A stretch of 37,721 nt of DNA from Desulfobacterales bacterium (lineage in GTDB: Bacteria; Desulfobacterota; Desulfobacteria; Desulfobacterales; JAHDSC01), in assembly GCA_016931455.1 (NCBI GenBank), contig JAFGES010000069.1, positions 1 through 37,721 of the forward strand, in the 5' to 3' direction. Numbering within the stretch: position 1 is the first letter of the stretch; the number at the start of each line of letters is the position of its first letter. The notes under the pieces are model-generated. The model had not been told where the DNA came from. It searched no databases and worked only from the letters and a program-made list of their open reading frames with translations. Both the position numbers and the translations under genes were made by a program. Shown here one piece after another: positions 33,768 to 37,721 of this stretch.

Positions 33768-33796
33768 TTATAACAATGAGTTCGTCCTAATGTCAA
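33768..33796 (-). promoter_or_regulatory. Sigma70-like promoter of the rpsF operon
   Basis: On the minus strand, a perfect -35 TTGACA (33796-33791) and a -10 TTATAA (33773-33768) are separated by 17 bp. The predicted start near 33761 gives a leader of about 145 nt, unusually long for a simple operon and containing the candidate regulatory RNA. Confidence 0.7.
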
Positions 33797-33931
33797 TATA
33801 ATTTTTACTTGAAAAAGCAGCCAATTCCGACAATTCTCTTTATAAAGGTAGAAATATTAAGCTTGTGCTGAGATAATAATTAATATATGAATAAAAATCA
33901 AACAATAAACTTATTTTGAGAATACGATAAA

Positions 33932-34393
33932 ATGGCAAAAAAGAAACGAAAAAACAAGTTTCCTAAAACGAATTCACCCAAGAGAATCTATAGGGAAAAG
34001 AGCGTTGACATTTCTGAAGCTATTTTGACGATTACAAATTCATTTATCGAAAATAATTTGCATGATGAAATTTCGAATCTTAGATCATTGATAAGTTTAT
34101 CCGTCATTGCTTGGAATGTGTCACTGTATCCGGAATCAAATCAAAAAGACCTTCATGATCAGATTACTAAAAGATTACCCGATACTTTCAGCGCTGACAC
34201 CATAGCTGGATTTGCAACTATCATTGAAAAAATTATGAATGAAAAAAAAAAGCTTTACCCCGATGTTAATCGCCTGATTGAAAAACATACCGTTTCCTAC
34301 CTTGACGATAAAATAGAGATAGATGTAAAATCAATTCCTTTTAAGATTAACGGCAAAAAAAAACCGAAAAAAACCGAAGCAAAGACTACTTAA
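33932..34393 (+). CDS. Conserved hypothetical protein with basic ends
   Basis: A 153-residue protein. The first 24 residues are Lys/Arg-rich ([21 protein letters not shown]), and the last 15 again ([15 protein letters not shown]). The middle is helical: [24 protein letters not shown], then [25 protein letters not shown]. The pattern VIAWNxSLxP...RKxxLFPxxxRxI reminds me of small uncharacterised proteins in other phyla, but I know no function. The basic tails suggest RNA or ribosome contact; this is inference. It overlaps the convergent ygiQ-like gene by 8 nt and is divergent from rpsF. Confidence 0.7.
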   Translation: MAKKKRKNKFPKTNSPKRIYREKSVDISEAILTITNSFIENNLHDEISNLRSLISLSVIAWNVSLYPESNQKDLHDQITKRLPDTFSADTIAGFATIIEKIMNEKKKLYPDVNRLIEKHTVSYLDDKIEIDVKSIPFKINGKKKPKKTEAKTT

Positions 34394-36242
34394 TCCTATG
34401 TACTGTTCTGTTTTCCACTTGAATCTGAAGAAACTTAATCTTTCCGATGAGTTTTTGCAGCCCTTTGCTTCGAAGAAAATCTAAGATGATCTTCTCGTTT
34501 TTCGGCAGGTAATACTGCATAAGAGCCTGCTGGAGTTTTTTATCGCTTGCGCCTCTGGCGACAAAAAGCTTTCTCCCACACGGATCTACTCCCGAAACAT
34601 ACATCGCCGTAGACATAGTCAGCGGCACCGGCACAAAATCCTGCACCTGTCTCGGCCTCCAGTTCCTGCTCAAGAGATATTGCATCAGTCGTAAAGCCTC
34701 ATTCCGACCGCAACCAGGATGAGCACTGATCAAATAAGGCACAAGGAACTGATTCTTTCCGCTCACCCTGCACGCTTCTTCAAACATCTTCTCAAATTTT
34801 TCGAATTCCTCAAACCTCGGCTTTCTCATCAGTCCCAACACTTGTGGGTCGTAGTGCTCCGGAGCCACTTTGAGCTGTCCGCTCACAAATTCACTTACAA
34901 GCAGACTGATATACTTTTTGCTGTGCACCGCCATTTCGTGTCTTACACCGCTTACAACAAACACATTTACTTTACACTTCTTGCTCTTCTTCCATTCTAC
35001 AAGCTTTTTCATCAGTGAAATAAGCGGACCGTAATCCACTTTGAGATTTCTACACGGCTGCGGAAAAATACAGCTCGACCGATTGCATTTGAATTCTTTC
35101 TCACAGCTCATCCCGTACATATTGGCACTTGGACCACCCACATCTTGTATCGTCCCCTTGAAATCCTTATCCGTATAAATCCGCTCAGCCTCGGCAAGTA
35201 TCGATTCATGCGATCGGCTTGTTATATGTTTGCCCTGATGAAAATATATCGAACAAAAATTACATCCACCAAAACATCCCCGATGAGCGGTTATCGAAAA
35301 TCGTACCGGTTCCAAAGCTGGAACTCCGCCTCGGTTGTCGTACTTCGGATGCCATCTTCCGGTAAAAGGCAGTTTATATATTCCGTCCATCTCTTTGGTT
35401 GTAAGCGGCCTCATCGGAGGCATTACACAGATCCTCCCCGCTACCCCTTGATTCTGAACCACCGGTGCTCCGCCCGGATACGCCTGCTGCTGGTAAAGTT
35501 TCTGAGACTCCATAAAAAGAAATCTGTCTTTTTCCTGCTCTTCCAGCCCAGGCAAAGTTACCGTGCCCTCAGGCACTTTCATACCTTTGCGCAGCCTGTA
35601 AGCCGTGCCGGTAATATCCGTCAGATCCTCAACGCTTGCCCCCTCATCAAGCCGTACGGCTATCTCCATTATCGCAAGCTCACCCATCCCATGAACAAGC
35701 AAATCAGCCTTGGCATCCAGCAGCACCGAGCGTTTTATCTTATCCTCGATATAATCGTAATGAACCAGCCTTCGAAGACTAGCCTCCAGACCCCCAAGAA
35801 CAATCGGCACTTCTTTGAAAGCCTCCCTAGCACGCGCCGAATAAACCAATAGCGGCCGAGTTGGTCGCATCCCCGGCTTACCTCCCGGACTATATACGTC
35901 TTTCTTGCGCTTATGCCCCATCGAAGCGTAGTCATTAAGCCGTGAATCAACCGCTCCGGAGGTTACCCCCCAAAACAGCCTAGGCGCTCCCAACGATCTG
36001 AAATCACCAACGCTTTTCCAATCCGGCTGTGCAAGCACTGCAACATTGTAGCCCGCCGCTTCAAGCCACCGACCGATCAACGCAACACCAAAGGAAGAAT
36101 GATCCACATAAGCATCTGCCGTTATTAATATAATATCTGCCTGCTTCCATCCCCGATGTTCCATCTCCCGCATGGTAGTCGGCAAAAACTCACCACCTAT
36201 TTCCATATTTTTTTCCGCCTTGATAAACTGATATGGCGCCAC
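34386..36242 (-). CDS. YgiQ family radical SAM protein
   Basis: A 618-residue cytoplasmic protein with the YgiQ layout. An N-terminal B12-binding-like segment ([42 protein letters not shown]) is followed by a radical SAM core. The cluster motif is [16 protein letters not shown] (CxxxCxxC). Further family blocks are PSANMYGM, the CNRSSC-x4-PC segment and [12 protein letters not shown]. The reaction is unknown for the family. The start could be the GTG at 36242 or the ATG at 36206 ([11 protein letters not shown]), which fits relatives slightly better. It looks more G+C-rich than its left neighbours. Confidence 0.92.
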   Translation of the reverse strand: MAPYQFIKAEKNMEIGGEFLPTTMREMEHRGWKQADIILITADAYVDHSSFGVALIGRWLEAAGYNVAVLAQPDWKSVGDFRSLGAPRLFWGVTSGAVDSRLNDYASMGHKRKKDVYSPGGKPGMRPTRPLLVYSARAREAFKEVPIVLGGLEASLRRLVHYDYIEDKIKRSVLLDAKADLLVHGMGELAIMEIAVRLDEGASVEDLTDITGTAYRLRKGMKVPEGTVTLPGLEEQEKDRFLFMESQKLYQQQAYPGGAPVVQNQGVAGRICVMPPMRPLTTKEMDGIYKLPFTGRWHPKYDNRGGVPALEPVRFSITAHRGCFGGCNFCSIYFHQGKHITSRSHESILAEAERIYTDKDFKGTIQDVGGPSANMYGMSCEKEFKCNRSSCIFPQPCRNLKVDYGPLISLMKKLVEWKKSKKCKVNVFVVSGVRHEMAVHSKKYISLLVSEFVSGQLKVAPEHYDPQVLGLMRKPRFEEFEKFEKMFEEACRVSGKNQFLVPYLISAHPGCGRNEALRLMQYLLSRNWRPRQVQDFVPVPLTMSTAMYVSGVDPCGRKLFVARGASDKKLQQALMQYYLPKNEKIILDFLRSKGLQKLIGKIKFLQIQVENRTVHRIK

Positions 36243-36404
36243 GCACCTTAAAATAGACGTCTCTTTACAGAAAGTAGACGTATCGCCACATAATTATTTG
36301 ATTTTGTTCAACGGATTGATTAAAGCGAATCGCTCAACGATCAATTATTATAATAGGCAATATGAATTAATAACAAGTGCTTTATCTATCAGGATCGGAA
36401 CAAA

Positions 36405-37562
36405 ATGGAAAAAGGAATATTTAAAATACAGATGGCGGTATTTGCGCTGGTAACAGCTTCCTTCACTAATATTTATATTACCCAGCCCATCCTACCTGTA
36501 CTTCAGGATGAATTCGGAGTAACTCCGGTGCAAGTATCGTTAACCGTATCAATAGTGATCCTGGGTATCGTTCTCTCAAATCTCTTTTTCGGTTTTTTAT
36601 CGGACCGAGTTTCCATTCATCCCATCATCCTGACAGGCGGGTTTTGTGTGGCATTAGGCGGTTTGATCTCCGCTTTGACCTATGATTTCAGAATCCTGGT
36701 TGCTTCAAGGCTGTTCCAGGGTATCTTTATCCCGGCCCTCACTACCAGCCTTGCAGCCTGGTTGGCCAGAACACTGCCCGGGAAAAGTCTAAGCGTGGTT
36801 ATGGGATCCTATGTGTCCGCCACAGTCTTGGGAGGACTCGGCGGGCGTCTGCTGGGCGGTTGGATCCATCCGCCCCTTCACTGGCGATATGCTTTTTTGT
36901 CAGCCTCCGTTTTTATTTTGATAACAACGATTCTGGCATTGATAATGCTGCCCCGCACACAGGTAAAGAAAACCATATCTCAGGATACAGATGACGGTTT
37001 CTTCTCTCTATTAAAGCGCCGGGACTTGCTACTAGTCTATGGCTGCGGAGCCGGCGGGCTGCTCATATTTTCCCCGGTTTTTAACTTTTTGCCTTACCGG
37101 CTGGCCAATGCACCTTTTCATTATACAACCGAGATGATTACCCTGATATACCTTGTCTATGTGCTGGGAATCTTTTTGGGGCCGGTTGCCGGACGGATCA
37201 GCAATAAATTTGGTGGGGGCAATACCCTGATTGCCGGAACCTGTATCTTAGGTGCTTCACTTATCGTACTTCTGATCCCTTCCGTTACAGCTGTCATTGT
37301 GGGTCTTTTGGGGGTATGTGCCGGATTTTTTACCATTCACGCCGTGGCTGTGGGATTGCTGAATAAAAAACTTTCAAGCAGCCATGGAAGGGCCAACGCC
37401 CTTTATGTTCTGTTTTATTATATCGGTGGATGGATAGGCATTACAGGCGCTGGTTTTGCATTTCAGCGGGCCGGATGGAATGGAGTAATCTGCTTTGTCA
37501 TTTGTTTTTTGGTAATTCCATTTACAACCGGTCTTTTTGAAAAAAAAATTATGAAAGGATAG
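36405..37562 (+). CDS. MFS transporter (drug/sugar exporter type)
   Basis: Inner-membrane proton-driven transporter, 385 residues, with 12 hydrophobic helices. The N-terminal half starts with the export-type pattern TNIYITQPILPVLQDEFGVTP. It has a loop 2-3 motif FGFLSDRVSIHP (motif A-like). The second half has GPVAGRISNKFGGG, the repeat of motif A. It resembles YnfM-type proteins of the drug:H+ antiporter-1 group. The substrate cannot be predicted. It is divergent from the ygiQ-like gene with a 162-bp shared upstream region, and there is no adjacent regulator. Confidence 0.88.
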   Translation: MEKGIFKIQMAVFALVTASFTNIYITQPILPVLQDEFGVTPVQVSLTVSIVILGIVLSNLFFGFLSDRVSIHPIILTGGFCVALGGLISALTYDFRILVASRLFQGIFIPALTTSLAAWLARTLPGKSLSVVMGSYVSATVLGGLGGRLLGGWIHPPLHWRYAFLSASVFILITTILALIMLPRTQVKKTISQDTDDGFFSLLKRRDLLLVYGCGAGGLLIFSPVFNFLPYRLANAPFHYTTEMITLIYLVYVLGIFLGPVAGRISNKFGGGNTLIAGTCILGASLIVLLIPSVTAVIVGLLGVCAGFFTIHAVAVGLLNKKLSSSHGRANALYVLFYYIGGWIGITGAGFAFQRAGWNGVICFVICFLVIPFTTGLFEKKIMKG

Positions 37563-37641
37563 AGCTCAGCCATAGGGCAGGGAAGCCGATGCTTTACAGG
37601 CAAAAAAATAAAAAATAATTTGATTAGTTTTTATCAGTAAT

Positions 37642-37721
37642 GTCCGGTTAGGTTTTTGCATCTGACCGAATGTGTTCTTGTTCTTTGAAAAAATACGAAT
37701 CTGCAGAACTGCCGGAATCAC
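37642..37721. mobile_element. Possible insertion-sequence edge at the window border
   Basis: Past the MFS gene, the sequence from 37642 (TGTCCGGTTAGGTTTTTGCA, then CTGACCG) looks, from memory, like the terminal region of IS4-type elements in related genomes. CGGTTAG and CTGACCG form an imperfect inverted repeat. The window ends before any transposase, so this stays a guess. Confidence 0.25.

Noticed and set aside
35145-35852. A 235-residue plus-strand ORF
   Set aside because: It is antisense to the ygiQ-like gene and shows no domain-like features.

Overview
The window looks like chromosomal DNA of a Gram-negative bacterium, most likely a Desulfobacterota (deltaproteobacterial) sulfate-reducer relative. 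This is inferred from gene content and order, not from a database search. The supporting signs are an LPS heptose pathway, a yicC-remA-gmk cluster, a stand-alone membrane (F0) block of ATP synthase genes, a ribosomal operon with a DUF2232 membrane protein beside rpsR, and a two-partner secretion locus. Most of the window is AT-rich. The secretion locus at the left end, and to a lesser degree the two genes at the right end, look richer in G+C by eye.

Layout. (1) 87-5947, minus: a two-partner secretion pair, a large repeat-rich exoprotein followed by its outer-membrane transporter, with its own sigma70-like promoter. (2) 5948-7152: a gene-poor stretch holding the decayed remains of one gene. 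(3) 7153-12856, minus: an LPS inner-core operon, hldD-gmhA-hldE-GT39-GT9, that makes and uses ADP-heptose. (4) 13153-20266, plus: a run of housekeeping genes: a Trm112-like zinc protein too short for ordinary ORF calling, DUF4416, yicC, remA, gmk, rlmB, icd, comF, pgeF and pyrK. (5) 20439-22127, plus: atpZ-atpI-atpB-atpE, the rotor and stator-channel part of F-type ATP synthase, whose c subunit carries most of a sodium-binding signature. It ends at a strong bidirectional terminator facing uvrA. (6) 22216-25044, minus: uvrA. (7) 25045-27200: a small unknown ORF and a divergent DnaA with an altered P-loop and altered DNA-recognition motif. (8) 27201-33615, minus: rpsF-rpsR-DUF2232-rplI-dnaB-hflX-suhB and a small four-cysteine protein. 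The set starts from a clear promoter followed by a structured leader that may be an S6:S18 autoregulatory RNA. (9) 33932-37562: an unknown small basic protein, a YgiQ-type radical SAM protein and an MFS exporter, followed by a possible insertion-sequence edge at the right border.

No clearly new multi-gene system is visible. The best leads are the non-canonical DnaA, the exoprotein repeat array with 177/189-bp periodicity and a recent 366-bp duplication, the decayed gene at 6025-6810, the four-cysteine protein coupled to suhB, the candidate rpsF leader, and a conserved HxH...D motif in the HflX N-terminal extension.
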